Position numbers and translations under genes: made by a program. Below are positions 27,468 through 37,002 of a DNA stretch of 64,000 nt, one piece after another. The DNA is from Roseiflexus sp034432635 (lineage in GTDB: Bacteria; Chloroflexota; Chloroflexia; Chloroflexales; Roseiflexaceae): assembly GCA_034432635.1 (NCBI GenBank), contig DAOUBK010000045.1, positions 1 through 64,000 on the forward strand, written 5' to 3'. A model generated the notes under the pieces. It saw only the letters and a program-made list of their open reading frames with translations, did no database searches and had not been told where the DNA came from. Each line of letters opens with the position of its first letter. Position 1 is the stretch's first letter.

Positions 27468-27711
27468 ATGACGGGATTACAATTTGCGACTCTCTTTTTG
27501 CTACTCATAGGCAGAGCGTTTCTGGCCAACGCCGGCTATCTCTTCTGGCAGAGTCGGTCATTGCAACACGGGATGGAATGTCCAGCGGTGGTCATCGATA
27601 TCGTCTCCAGACGCGATGAAGATGGCGGCGACGATCTCTATGCGCCCGTTGTCCGGTTTATCGCCCACAATGGGCAGGAAGTGACTACCGGCGCTGTTTT
27701 CTCTCGCCCCT
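27468..27711 (+). pseudogene. Truncated DUF3592 membrane protein
   Basis: The 5' end is well preserved: AGGAGCGAGG precedes the ATG, an N-terminal helix follows (FATLFLLLIG), then the DUF3592-type core AVVIDIVSRRDEDGG and YAPVVRFIAHNGQEVT. The similarity stops at about 27705 (AVFSRP), where the sequence joins an unrelated membrane-protein fragment in a different frame. The ORF itself stays open to 28130 but its tail is Arg/Cys-rich and looks like noise. A fused 220-residue product is possible but unlikely to be functional. Confidence 0.65.
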
Positions 27712-28077
27712 GTCCCTACCGGTATGCTTCCCGATGCCTTCGCCGTGCCCGGCGCCTATGGCGACCTGCTCACCGTCGTCCTGGCGTTTCTCGCGCTGGT
27801 CGCGCTACGGGCGCACTGGCGTGGTGCGCTCATCATCGTCTGGCTCTTTTCACCGGTTGGTCTGCTCGATTTCGTCAACGCCTTCGCCCAGGGGATATGG
27901 AATGGCGTCGCTGCGCAGTATGCCCTTGGTCCGGGCTGGTTCATCCCGACCTTCGCCGTACCGGCTTTCGTTATCACCCATGTTCTGGTGATCTTGCTCC
28001 TCGTCACACGTGGCGCCACGTACCACGCGGTCGATTCGTCTCTCCACCTCGAGCCCCGAAAGGAACGCCTCCTGTGA
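27712..28077 (+). pseudogene. C-terminal fragment of a polytopic membrane protein
   Basis: Frame 1 here reads VPTGMLPDAFAVPGAYGDLL, then three to four hydrophobic helices (LTVVLAFLALVALR, GALIIVWLFSPVGLLDFV, FIPTFAVPAFVITHVLVILLLV) and a hydrophilic tail ending at a TGA. Opening in mid-protein directly at the DUF3592 junction, without a ribosome site, marks it as a fragment left by a deletion. I do not recognise a named family. Confidence 0.55.
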
Positions 28078-28464
28078 ACGAGTGCTCAGCAGATCACACA
28101 TGGCACTCCACCGCGGGTTCGCTTCCGTAGAGAACCTATCACCCGGTTTCACGTGTGATCAGGTGACAGCAGGAGGAGCAAGGCAGCCGCGCCCCTCCTC
28201 TTATACGTTCTCTGCCCCCTGAACCCATAAGGGGGAAGGGAGCTGGGATCATCTCACACAGCGAGCGTTTTCTGGCATCTCCGGGAGTTGCACGCTCCCG
28301 GTACGGCAGGGCGCAGGCGCGCCGATGCGTTGCGGCGCGCATCCGCACCGGACGCATCGGTAGGGGTGCACGACCGTGCGCCCCTACCGGTTCACATCGC
28401 GAGAATGTTCGACGGATGGGTCATGCATAGCCCTGGGAAACAGGAGGATGGGAAACACAGGCGA
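28078..28464. other. Gene-free region with palindromic repeats
   Basis: No gene is supported. It holds a CCCCCT...AGGGGG stem near 28219-28241, the hairpin at 28358-28389, and one copy of the dispersed motif GGGCTATGCATGACCC in reverse orientation at 28418-28433. It lies between decayed genes and the 3' end of the acyl-CoA ligase gene. Confidence 0.5.
28358..28389. repeat. Hairpin-forming intergenic repeat
   Basis: CGGTAGGGG (28358-28366) pairs with CCCCTACCG (28381-28389), and the inner TGCACG and CGTGCG extend the stem with one mismatch. CCCCTACCGG also occurs near 5793, suggesting a dispersed element. Confidence 0.6.
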
Positions 28465-29688
28465 TTACTCCCACGTGCGCTCATCAACGAACGGTCTGGC
28501 GCCCTCGGACAGGCTGGAGACGATCTCGACCCGGCAGTGGAGTTTGAGCGCATCGTACAGCGCCTGTTCAGCAACCGTCTTCAGTTCCGTTGCGTCGGCG
28601 TCTGCTGCTGGCACAATCCGGCAGATCAGGTCGTCGCGATGGTGTTCACGGACGACGACGGCCTGATAGCCTGCAACACCTGCAATGCTGCGCATGGCTT
28701 CATCGACATGCCGCGGATGCACGAAGATCCCACGCACCTTCACGCTGTCGCCACTGCGACCAAGCCACCCCACCAGGCGTGGCGTCGGAATGACTGTCGG
28801 TTGCCCTGGTTCCATGACCGCCGACAGATCGCCGACGGCAAAGCGCACCAGGATGTAATCACGCCGGAACAGCGTCACCACGACTTCGCCGGTCTGTCCA
28901 GGCGGCAACGGCTCGCCACTGTTCAGATCGCACACCTGCACCAGCGCATCGGTCGGCAGATGCCACCCAACGCGCTCCGGACCGTTGTACCCCAGGTTGC
29001 CGGTTTCGGCAGTGCCGTAGCCGTCGTACACAAGGATGCCATACCGTTCCTCGAAGAGCGTTCGCAATGAAGGGGGGAGCGGCTCGGCGGCAACAAATGC
29101 TTTGTTCAAGGTCCAGGAACGCGGGTCGTACCCCTGCTCGACGGCGCGTTCCAGCAGCGCCTTCAGATAACTGGGCAACCCAGCGTATGCCGTAATCCCC
29201 AGGTGCGCCAGCGCCTCGATCTGCTGCGCCTGACTCCCAATGCCGCCTGGAATGACCGTGCATCCCACTGCCCGCGCACCTTCCTCGAACATCACACCGG
29301 CGGGTGTCAGGTGGTAGCCGAAACAGTTCAGAACGAGGTCGTCGGGACCAAACCCGGCGGCGCGGAATGCTGGCGCCCAACGCCAGGAATCCAGTTCGTC
29401 CGGCTCCGGGTCGTAGATCGGACCCGGCGACTGGAATATCCGGCGTAGTGCCGACAGCGGAACCGTGAGCATCCCACCCAGGCCCGGACCCTGACGTTGA
29501 ATGTCCACCAGGTGCTCTTTGCGCAACACGGGTAGTCTGGCTAGATCGGCGGCGGTCCGAATGTCGTCCGGCGTCAGACCGGCTGCGTCCATACGTCGTC
29601 GAAACGCGGGTGAATGATCGTATCCGTAGGCGACAACCTCGCGCACCTGTGCATCGAAACCGGTGTAGAATGTCTGGAGATCGATCAT
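28465..29688 (-). CDS. Phenylacetate-CoA ligase-like AMP-forming enzyme
   Basis: 407 residues, the usual length for PaaK-type ligases. These enzymes activate an aromatic or other carboxylic acid with ATP and CoA. The adenylate-binding region reads YDGYGTAETGNLGY, followed by TGEVVVTLFRRDYILVRFAVGD and the C-terminal hinge GRSGDSVKVRGIFVHP. The longer frame opens at 29775 inside the upstream ATPase gene. The ATG at 29688 starts 16 bases after that gene's stop and gives the usual PaaK N-terminus, so I prefer it. It is the last gene of the importer operon, implying that the imported compound is converted to a CoA thioester. The precise substrate is unknown. Confidence 0.82.
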   Translation of the reverse strand: MIDLQTFYTGFDAQVREVVAYGYDHSPAFRRRMDAAGLTPDDIRTAADLARLPVLRKEHLVDIQRQGPGLGGMLTVPLSALRRIFQSPGPIYDPEPDELDSWRWAPAFRAAGFGPDDLVLNCFGYHLTPAGVMFEEGARAVGCTVIPGGIGSQAQQIEALAHLGITAYAGLPSYLKALLERAVEQGYDPRSWTLNKAFVAAEPLPPSLRTLFEERYGILVYDGYGTAETGNLGYNGPERVGWHLPTDALVQVCDLNSGEPLPPGQTGEVVVTLFRRDYILVRFAVGDLSAVMEPGQPTVIPTPRLVGWLGRSGDSVKVRGIFVHPRHVDEAMRSIAGVAGYQAVVVREHHRDDLICRIVPAADADATELKTVAEQALYDALKLHCRVEIVSSLSEGARPFVDERTWE

Positions 29689-29704
29689 ATGCGGTATCCA
29701 CGCT

Positions 29705-30496
29705 CTATGAGAGCCAGCGTTTGCGCCGTTTGTAGGTTTTGACCTCGCGGTAACTCTTGCGCCGCCCGATTTCATTCAGTCCCAGATAGAACTCACGCAC
29801 GTCAGGGTTGTCCTTCAGATCGTCTGGCGATCCTTCGAGCACGATCCGACCGTTCTCCATAATGTAGGCATAATCAGCGGATTCGAGCGCCAGTCGCGCG
29901 TTTTGTTCCACCAGCAGGATGGTCACCCCGCGCTCCTGGTTGATCTGCCGGATGATGCGAAAGATCTCCTCCACCAGCAACGGCGCCAGCCCAAGCGACG
30001 GTTCATCGAGCATGATAAGTTTGGGATGTGCCATAAGCGCCCGTCCAATCGCAAGCATCTGTTGCTCACCGCCGCTTAGAAAACCTGAAATCTGCCGACA
30101 GCGCTCTCTCAGGCGCGGGAAGTAGGAGTAGACCAGTTCCAGGTTCTGGTCAAACCCTTTCCTACCACTCGTGTACGCTCCGGCGCGCAGGTTCTCTTCG
30201 ACCGTCAGATGCTCGAAGACGCGCCGCCCCTCCAAAACCTGAAAGATGCCCATGCGCACGATATCGGCGGCGTCCTTCTTGTGGATCGGTTGACCGAGAA
30301 AGCGGATCTCGCCGTCGGTCACTTCGCCGTTCTCCGGCTTCAGCAAACCAGAGATCGCCTTGAGCGTCGTGCTCTTACCGGCGCCGTTGGCGCCGAGCAG
30401 GGCAACGATGCGGCCCTCCGGAACTGCGAGCGACAGTCCCTTGAGCACCAGCACGACATCGTTGTAGATCACCTCGACGTTGTTGAGGGCAAGCAT
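29705..30496 (-). CDS. livF: LivF-like ATPase of a branched-chain-amino-acid-type ABC importer
   Basis: 263 residues. Walker A GANGAGKS (35-42), signature LSGGEQQ, Walker B LIMLDEPSLGLAP and H-loop VEQNA are typical of LivF, the second ATPase of HAAT-family importers. The basic C-terminal tail (RRKSYREVKTYKRRKRW) is slightly longer than usual. It follows the binding-protein gene by 99 bases and precedes the PaaK-like ligase by 16. In the cell it would pair with the LivG-like ATPase under the two permeases. Confidence 0.9.
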   Translation of the reverse strand: MLALNNVEVIYNDVVLVLKGLSLAVPEGRIVALLGANGAGKSTTLKAISGLLKPENGEVTDGEIRFLGQPIHKKDAADIVRMGIFQVLEGRRVFEHLTVEENLRAGAYTSGRKGFDQNLELVYSYFPRLRERCRQISGFLSGGEQQMLAIGRALMAHPKLIMLDEPSLGLAPLLVEEIFRIIRQINQERGVTILLVEQNARLALESADYAYIMENGRIVLEGSPDDLKDNPDVREFYLGLNEIGRRKSYREVKTYKRRKRWLS

Positions 30497-30595
30497 CGGC
30501 TACATCTACCTTCCTTCTCCCCTGCCATTTGTGCCGATCTGCAATCGGTGTAGTTGCGCGCACTGCCGGCACACAACCACACCGTCGTTCGACAA

Positions 30596-31831
30596 CTATT
30601 TCGCGCTGATAAAGTCGGTGATCGCCACCCACTTGCCATTCTGCACACGGAACATCCGCAGCGACTTCACACCGGCATGGTCGGTAGTGCTGAAGACTAC
30701 CGGCAACGTTACACCGCCGGTGTCAATCGGACCCATCGTTTCAAGAGTGTTCTTGATACTCTCACCGGTCAACTCTTTACCGTCCTTCAGCGTGCGTTCG
30801 ATACCGGTCACCAGAATGGACATCGCCGTCCATCCCTGGACGAACGTGCTGTCGGCGCCACCATAGTCGATCCCCTTTTCGCGCGCAAAGTCGAGTGCCA
30901 CCTTTGCGCCTTCGGCTTCCGGGCTGAACGGGATGGCGCCGACCACCCCTTCGGCATCTGCACCGGCGAGTTTGATCAGCAGTTCATTGGCGCACCAGTT
31001 CATGCAGACGAACTGTACATCGAGACCCAGGCTCTTCGCATTCTTGATCGCCAGCGCAGCCGGACTCGACACATTCTGGAGAAAGACGTAGTTGGCGCCA
31101 AAATCGCGAATCTGAGTCAACTGCGGCGTCAGGTCGGTAGCGCCGCGCGGCGACGGCACCTCCAGTGGGGTCTCGACGCCGTTCGCGGTTGCAAAGGCAG
31201 TACCATCAGCCAGCGGCGACCGTCCGAAGGGGCTATCGTTGATCAGGTAGGCGAACTTCGGCGTGCCGCTCTTTCCTTTCGCCTTCCAGTCGTCGAGCGC
31301 CCACTTCATGGCGATGATCAGTTGATCGGAGTAGGTAGGAGCGACCAGGAAGTTGTAAGGCGTCTCAGCCGGATTCGCCAGCGTTGCCGAGTACGATGCC
31401 GAGATGAACGGGATCTTGTCTGCCGAAATCTTCGCCTTGAGCGCCTCGGTATCGCCGGTGCCCCAGCCGGAGAACACCACCACCCTATCCTGGGTGACGA
31501 ACTGGGTGTAGAGTTCCTCGGCGCGTGGCACCTCATAGGCATAATCCTGACTGATCAGTTGCAACTGGCGACCGGCAACGCCGCCATTGGCATTCTTCCA
31601 CTCGATGAAGGCAATCTGTCCTTTGGAGTAGGGAGTTCCAACGTCCGCAGTAGCGCCGGTGAGGTCGAAGATCGCGCCGATTTTGATCGGCGGTCCGCCG
31701 GATGGGCTCTCCCCGCCGGTTCCGCCGTCGGTGGCGGGTGGTTGCGATTGCTGTCCGCCGCATGCCGCCAACAGGACAGCTAGTGCCAGCATCAGTGCGA
31801 GCAAGTTGAACCATCGTCGTTCGTTGCGCAT
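30596..31831 (-). CDS. livK: LivK-like substrate-binding lipoprotein
   Basis: 411 residues. The lipoprotein signal peptide ends in the lipobox LLAAC with Cys24, followed by a Gly/Ser/Pro-rich linker and a Peripla_BP_6 (type I) binding domain starting IKIGAIFDLTGATADVGTPY. It captures the ligand outside the membrane and delivers it to the permeases. Proteins of this family in operons with acyl-CoA ligases often bind aromatic or aliphatic acids rather than amino acids. That context, not a residue I can identify, is the ground for suggesting such a ligand. Confidence 0.9.
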   Translation of the reverse strand: MRNERRWFNLLALMLALAVLLAACGGQQSQPPATDGGTGGESPSGGPPIKIGAIFDLTGATADVGTPYSKGQIAFIEWKNANGGVAGRQLQLISQDYAYEVPRAEELYTQFVTQDRVVVFSGWGTGDTEALKAKISADKIPFISASYSATLANPAETPYNFLVAPTYSDQLIIAMKWALDDWKAKGKSGTPKFAYLINDSPFGRSPLADGTAFATANGVETPLEVPSPRGATDLTPQLTQIRDFGANYVFLQNVSSPAALAIKNAKSLGLDVQFVCMNWCANELLIKLAGADAEGVVGAIPFSPEAEGAKVALDFAREKGIDYGGADSTFVQGWTAMSILVTGIERTLKDGKELTGESIKNTLETMGPIDTGGVTLPVVFSTTDHAGVKSLRMFRVQNGKWVAITDFISAK

Positions 31832-31852
31832 TCTGTCCTCCTTATCGTAAAC

Positions 31853-32911
31853 CTAATAACTAAACGGCCATAACCGGAAGTAATCCTTGACATTGCGCCA
31901 CATCTTAACAATCCCTTCGGGTTCGAAGATAAGGAAAAGGATGATCGCCAAACCAAACGCACCCTGCTGCATGTACGGCAGGTAGGAATTGATATTCGGC
32001 ACCACGTCGCTCAGTGCGCGCGCCAAATTAGACAGCATCGCCGGCAACAGCATCATAAAAGCAGCGCCGTAGATTGAACCAGACACGCTGCCCAATCCAC
32101 CAATGATAATCATCGCCAGGTAGAGGATGCTGGTATCGATGGTAAATCGTTCCCACGAAATAATGCCACGGTAGTGCGCCGTCAGCGCGCCAGCCAGCCC
32201 GGCGAAGAACGAGGACGTGGCAAAGGCAAGCAGCTTGTAGCGGAAGATGTCAACCCCGATGACCTGGGCGGCGATGTCCTGATCGCGAATTGCCACGAAT
32301 GCACGCCCGGCGCGTGAGCGGAACAGATTGCTGACAAAGAGGGCTGTCAGCGCCAGGAAACCGACCGTAATCCAGTAGAAGACGAAATCATTATTACCGA
32401 ACGTACTGAGCGGTACACCGAAGAGGTTGTTTGCGGCGGGCGGCAGGGAGAGCGATTCGCCGATGCCGAGCAATTTCCCATGGGTGAGCAGCCAGATAAT
32501 GATCTCCTGTGATGCCAGAGTTGCAATCGCCAGATAGAGACCTTTGAGACGCGCCGACGGCAACCCGAAGAAAGCGCCGACCAGCGCGGTGAACAGGCCG
32601 GCAACCGGAATGGTGACCCACATCGGCGTCTCCAGGCGAACAGCGAGCAAACCCGCAGTATACGCGCCAACCGCCAGGAATCCGCCGTGACCGATACTGA
32701 TCTGACCGGTATACCCCACCAAAATGTTGAGACCGATCGCGCCAATCGCAGCGATGGCGATGGTATTCGCCAGGTTCAGCCAGTAACGGTCGGCGAGCCA
32801 GGGGAAGATCAGCACGGCGATCAGCACTACAACAAGCCGTACTCGCTGTGGCCAGTAGGGGCGCAACGCCATATCGTCGGTATACGACGTATGGAATGTT
32901 CCGCTTTGCAT
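31853..32911 (-). CDS. livM: LivM-like permease
   Basis: 352-residue polytopic protein with about nine to ten helices. The signature LNILVGYTGQISIGHGGFLAVGAYTAG is the LivM hallmark, and the cytoplasmic loop RSRAGRAFVAIRDQDIAAQVIGVD is the ATPase-coupling EAA-like region. It sits 15 bases downstream of the livH-like gene and 21 bases upstream of the binding-protein gene, all on one strand. Confidence 0.92.
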   Translation of the reverse strand: MQSGTFHTSYTDDMALRPYWPQRVRLVVVLIAVLIFPWLADRYWLNLANTIAIAAIGAIGLNILVGYTGQISIGHGGFLAVGAYTAGLLAVRLETPMWVTIPVAGLFTALVGAFFGLPSARLKGLYLAIATLASQEIIIWLLTHGKLLGIGESLSLPPAANNLFGVPLSTFGNNDFVFYWITVGFLALTALFVSNLFRSRAGRAFVAIRDQDIAAQVIGVDIFRYKLLAFATSSFFAGLAGALTAHYRGIISWERFTIDTSILYLAMIIIGGLGSVSGSIYGAAFMMLLPAMLSNLARALSDVVPNINSYLPYMQQGAFGLAIILFLIFEPEGIVKMWRNVKDYFRLWPFSY

Positions 32912-32926
32912 CGCGACACCCCGTTT

Positions 32927-33808
32927 CTACACGCGCTCGATGATCCGCTGACCGAACAGACCGTAAGGACGCACCAGGAGTATCAGCAGGAGCACAATGA
33001 AGGGAACGACTTCACCCATGCCGAGTTCGGGCGGCAGATACCCACCGGCGAACGATTGCAGCAACCCGATGATCAAACCACCGACAATCGCTCCGGGAAC
33101 ACTGTCGAGACCACCCAGGATCACCACCGGGAAGACCAGCAGACCAACGCGGGCAATCTGACCGGAGACCCCGCCGAAGATGCTCATCAGCAGGATACCG
33201 CCGACCGACGCTGTTACTGCGGCAATAGCCCAGGCAATCGCCCACACCTGCTTGACGCTGATCCCCATGCTCAACGCCGCCTGCTGATCGTCGGCGACGG
33301 CACGCATCGCGATCCCTTCCCGACTGTAGCGAAAAAAGAGGGTGAGCAGCGCGAAGAGGGCCAACGCCAGCACAATCGCCCAGAGCCGGTCTGCACCAAC
33401 GCTCGCCCCAAACAGGGTGATGGTATCACGCGGGAGAAACTGCGGCGCTGTGCGCGGCGTCACACCCCAGATGCTGCCGATGATCGCGCGCAACAGCGAC
33501 GACAGCCCGATGGTGACCATAATGACCGAGATAGCCGGTTCACCGATCAGCGGACGCAAGACGAGTTGCTCGATCAGCACGCCAGTGATCGCTGCCAGCA
33601 CCACCGCGACAATAACGCCAGCCGGCCACCACAACCCGATCATCTCCACCGTGGTATACGTGAGGTAGGCGCCGATCAGCAGCAACTCACCCTGCGCGAA
33701 GTTGATCACATCGCTGCTCTTGTAGATCAGGACAAACCCCAGCGCCACCAGTGCGAAGATCGCACCGTTGGCGACGCCGCTCAGCGTCAGTTGAATGAAT
33801 TTCTCCAT
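32927..33808 (-). CDS. livH: LivH-like permease
   Basis: 293 residues, standard LivH length, with about eight helices. It begins LTLSGVANGAIFALVALGFVLIYKSSDVINFAQGELLLIGAY and has the coupling loop RYSREGIAMRAVADDQQAALSMGI. It forms the membrane channel with the LivM-like protein. It begins 17 bases after the stop of the acyl-CoA synthetase gene. Confidence 0.92.
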   Translation of the reverse strand: MEKFIQLTLSGVANGAIFALVALGFVLIYKSSDVINFAQGELLLIGAYLTYTTVEMIGLWWPAGVIVAVVLAAITGVLIEQLVLRPLIGEPAISVIMVTIGLSSLLRAIIGSIWGVTPRTAPQFLPRDTITLFGASVGADRLWAIVLALALFALLTLFFRYSREGIAMRAVADDQQAALSMGISVKQVWAIAWAIAAVTASVGGILLMSIFGGVSGQIARVGLLVFPVVILGGLDSVPGAIVGGLIIGLLQSFAGGYLPPELGMGEVVPFIVLLLILLVRPYGLFGQRIIERV

Positions 33809-33825
33809 ACGTCTCTCCAGCGACG

Positions 33826-35769
33826 CTACCTAGCAAGCGCACGCGCCATCCGACTGCTGGACTCGACCATCTTCGCTTCCTCCAGGTCTTCGATACGCAG
33901 GCGCGTTTTGATCAACGCCGTCCGACCATCCTGGTAGGTAATCGTGGTCTCGACCTCGATGTCGCTCTGATCGCTGTACAATGACTCCACAATCTCGTGG
34001 TAGCGCTCGGCGATCAGGCGGCGGCGAACTTTACGGGTGCGCGTCAGTTCGCCGTCATCCGCGTCGAGTTCCTTGTGCAGCAGCAGGAATCGTCGGATGC
34101 GCGCCGCTGCTGGCAGATCGGCGTTAGCGCGCTCCACGTCCTTGCGGATCAGCGTGTAGACCTCCGGTTTTTGCGTCAGATCGGTGTAGGTCGTGTAGGA
34201 AATCTGCGCATTCTCAGCCCACTTCCCCGCATTGGCAAAGTCGATATTGATGATCGCGGTGACGAAGGGCCAGTTGCCGCCGAACACGACTGCTTCTTTG
34301 ATATAGGGACTGAACTTCAGTTTATTTTCGATGAACTGCGGTGAGAAGATCGTGCCATCGCTGAGCGTCATCACGTCATTCGCGCGATCGATCACCACCA
34401 GGTGCCCGTCTTCGTCGAAGTAGCCTGCATCGCCACTGTGCAACCAGCCATCCCGCAATGTTTCGGCAGTCGCTTCGGGGTTGCGGTAGTAGCCGATGAA
34501 TACCGATGGACTTTTGACCAGAATCTCGCCATTCGCGGCGATCCGAACCTCGGTTTTGGGCAGGGGCGTGCCAACTGTCTGGAACTTAATTTGCCCGTCG
34601 CGGTGAATAACGCTGAGACCGGCGCTTTCGGTCTGACCATAGACCTGCTTCAGATTGACGCCAATGGCGTGATAGAAACGAAAGACATCAGGACCGAGGG
34701 CGGCGCCGCCGGTGTAGGCGCGCTTGATGAAGCGTAACCCCAGATGATCCTTCAGTTCCTCGAAGACGAGCAGGCGCGCCAGCGCATACTTCAGGCGCAG
34801 AAACATGCCTGGCTTCACCCCGTTGAAGCGTGCATCGGCAACCGCGTACCCCTGACGCAACGCCCATTCGTAGACAGCCCGTTTGAGCCGTGTGGTGTCC
34901 TGGATTTTCACCTGCACCTGCGAGAGCATATTCTCCCAGATACGCGGCGGCGAAAACATCACCCGCGGACCAATCTCACGAATGTTCTCCTGCACCGTAT
35001 CGGTCGACTCCGGAAAATTGATCGTCAGGCCGCACTGGAGACCGGCAGCCACGGTGATCATCTGTTCGCCGACCCACGCCAGCGGTAGAAAACTCACAAA
35101 CTCATCGTCCGGTCGCAGTGGATCGACCTCCAGCAGCCCGGCACCCTGACTGATCAGATTGCGATGGGTCAGCATCGCCAGTTTGGGTCTGCCCGTCGTG
35201 CCCGACGTGGTCGAGAGAATGGCAATATCGTCGGGATGCCCCTGCGCCACTTCGGCTTCAAACAAACCGGGATGGGCGCGATCAAAGTCGCGCCCCATCG
35301 CTTCTATTTCGGGAAAACCGGCGAGGTATGGCTCACGATAATTGCGCAACCCTTTCGGCTCGTAGTAAATGACCTTGAGCACGCCGCACAGTCGGGGCCA
35401 GATTTCGATGATTTTATCGACCTGTTCCTGATCCTCTGCCACAATCACGCGCGCATCAGAAGCCTCGACCAGGTACCGCACCTCTTCCGCAACCGAGTCC
35501 TGGTAGATGCCGATCGACGCGCCGCCGATCGCCTGAGCAGCCAGTTCGGCGTAGAGCCACTCAGGGCGATTGTCGCCAATAATCGCCACCTTGTCGCCGC
35601 GCTCAACGCCCAGTGCGCGCAGACCCATCGCAAATGCCCGCACATGATCAACAAACTGCCGCCAGGTGACCGTCTGCCAGATGCCGAAATCTTTCTCACG
35701 GAGCGCAACCCGGTCGCCCAAACGCCGGGCATTCTCGATCAACAGGCGCGGAAGCGTCGCATTGTCCAT
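33826..35769 (-). CDS. Long-chain acyl-CoA synthetase-like AMP-forming ligase
   Basis: 647 residues, the usual length of the FadD15-type class. The AMP-binding motif STTSGTTGRPK is at 186-196. Later motifs are VYGQTESAGLSV, the ATP-binding DGWLHSGDAGYFDEDGHL and VIDRANDVMTLSDG. It would activate a fatty or aryl acid to its CoA ester in the cytoplasm. It lies between the LivG ATPase gene and the livH-like gene, 12 and 17 bases from them. A ligase embedded between transporter subunits strongly suggests uptake coupled to activation. The chain length or nature of the acid is not readable from the sequence. Confidence 0.88.
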   Translation of the reverse strand: MDNATLPRLLIENARRLGDRVALREKDFGIWQTVTWRQFVDHVRAFAMGLRALGVERGDKVAIIGDNRPEWLYAELAAQAIGGASIGIYQDSVAEEVRYLVEASDARVIVAEDQEQVDKIIEIWPRLCGVLKVIYYEPKGLRNYREPYLAGFPEIEAMGRDFDRAHPGLFEAEVAQGHPDDIAILSTTSGTTGRPKLAMLTHRNLISQGAGLLEVDPLRPDDEFVSFLPLAWVGEQMITVAAGLQCGLTINFPESTDTVQENIREIGPRVMFSPPRIWENMLSQVQVKIQDTTRLKRAVYEWALRQGYAVADARFNGVKPGMFLRLKYALARLLVFEELKDHLGLRFIKRAYTGGAALGPDVFRFYHAIGVNLKQVYGQTESAGLSVIHRDGQIKFQTVGTPLPKTEVRIAANGEILVKSPSVFIGYYRNPEATAETLRDGWLHSGDAGYFDEDGHLVVIDRANDVMTLSDGTIFSPQFIENKLKFSPYIKEAVVFGGNWPFVTAIINIDFANAGKWAENAQISYTTYTDLTQKPEVYTLIRKDVERANADLPAAARIRRFLLLHKELDADDGELTRTRKVRRRLIAERYHEIVESLYSDQSDIEVETTITYQDGRTALIKTRLRIEDLEEAKMVESSSRMARALAR

Positions 35770-35781
35770 AGTGCCCCATCC

Positions 35782-36582
35782 CTACCGAATTGCATGCTCA
35801 CGACCAAGATAGGCGTCGATAACTTTCGGATCGGAACGCACCTCTTCGGGTGTGCCGTCGGCGATCAATTGACCAAACTCCAGCACGGCTACCCGTTCAC
35901 TGATGTCCATCACCACTCCCATGTCGTGTTCGATCAGCACGATAGTAGTTCCGCGTTCCTCGTTCACATCAAGGATGAAGCGCGCCATATCCTCCTTCTC
36001 TTCGCTGTTCATCCCAGCCATCGGTTCGTCGAGCAGCAGCAGACGTGGCGACATGGCAAGCGCGCGGCCGAGTTCAACTCGCTTTTGCAGACCGTAGGGG
36101 AGCGTCCCGACGATTTTTTTGCGGATGGACTGAATTTCGAGCAAGTCGATCACCTGTTCCACCACCTCACGGTGGGCGATCTCTTCGCGCTGCGTGCGTC
36201 CCCAGTAGAGACCACCACTCAAGACGCCGCTGCGCATGTGGATGTGACGCCCCAGCATCAGGTTGTCGAGCACCGTCATATGGCGGAACAGTTCGATATT
36301 CTGGAAAGAACGCGCAATGCCGAGACGGGCAATAGCGTGGGGCGCCATACCGATGATGGTGCGTCCCTCGAAGCGGATCGCCCCTTGTTGTGGACGGTAC
36401 AATCCGCTAATACAGTTGAGCAGACTGGTCTTGCCAGCGCCGTTTGGTCCGATGATGGCTTGAATGGTTCCGGGGTAGATGTCGAAGCGCACGTTTGACA
36501 GCGCACGAACCCCACCAAAGTTAAGGCTAACTCCATCGATCTCTAGCTGCAGCGGTGACGACGCGCCATTGCCGTTCGTCAT
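35782..36582 (-). CDS. livG: LivG-like ATPase of the importer, first gene of the operon
   Basis: 266 residues. Walker A GPNGAGKT is at 45-52, followed by the LivG-type insert HMTVLDNLMLGRHIHMRSG, and Walker B is LLLLDEPMAGMN. In this LivG the usual LSGGQ signature is replaced by LPYGLQKRVELGRAL, a common LivG variant. An in-frame ATG at 36681 exists, but AGGAG eight bases before the ATG at 36582 decides the start. Seven genes run from here to 28465 with gaps of 12-99 bases and form one operon. Confidence 0.9.
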   Translation of the reverse strand: MTNGNGASSPLQLEIDGVSLNFGGVRALSNVRFDIYPGTIQAIIGPNGAGKTSLLNCISGLYRPQQGAIRFEGRTIIGMAPHAIARLGIARSFQNIELFRHMTVLDNLMLGRHIHMRSGVLSGGLYWGRTQREEIAHREVVEQVIDLLEIQSIRKKIVGTLPYGLQKRVELGRALAMSPRLLLLDEPMAGMNSEEKEDMARFILDVNEERGTTIVLIEHDMGVVMDISERVAVLEFGQLIADGTPEEVRSDPKVIDAYLGREHAIR

Positions 36583-37002
36583 AAGCTCTACTCCTGACCC
36601 TGATGCGACCGCGTGGATTCGCCTTTCAACAGTTGCTCGTTGGAACGCGCTACCGACGTAGCCGGTACATGGGCCGAACAACGACCGGATTTGCGTGACC
36701 TGGCGGGTATTGCCGGTTTGCGATAGATTGCGTGATTTGACGGACGAATGCGGCGTGACAATACTCTTTTACATTGTAACGAGACTCGCCGTTCTGGTCA
36801 ATCCCGGATCGGTGCAGCCAGGTTCAGACGCTGTGCAGCATACCACATCGTGCGCAACGCCGGATACCACCAGCATCCCAGACGTCGCCTCTGGCGATCC
36901 TTCTGCGCCTTGCCCTATGTCCCTGTGCTGTGCTGCCGCCGAAAGGATAAGCCGGCACTCGAGACGCGGAACGAGACTCCTAAAAGAAGAGGGGTCATCG
37001 TC
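36583..37002. other. Intergenic region upstream of the importer operon
   Basis: 420 bases between the glgX stop and livG, both on the minus strand. It must hold the operon promoter and leader, but I could not read a promoter with confidence and saw no stem followed by a T-run for glgX termination. ORFs here lack ribosome sites. Confidence 0.45.

Noticed and set aside
35164..36498. A 444-residue plus-strand ORF opposite the acyl-CoA synthetase and livG genes
   Set aside because: It lies antisense to two genes with complete enzyme motifs, has no ribosome site, and its His/Arg/Gln-rich composition is typical of antisense frames in high-GC DNA.
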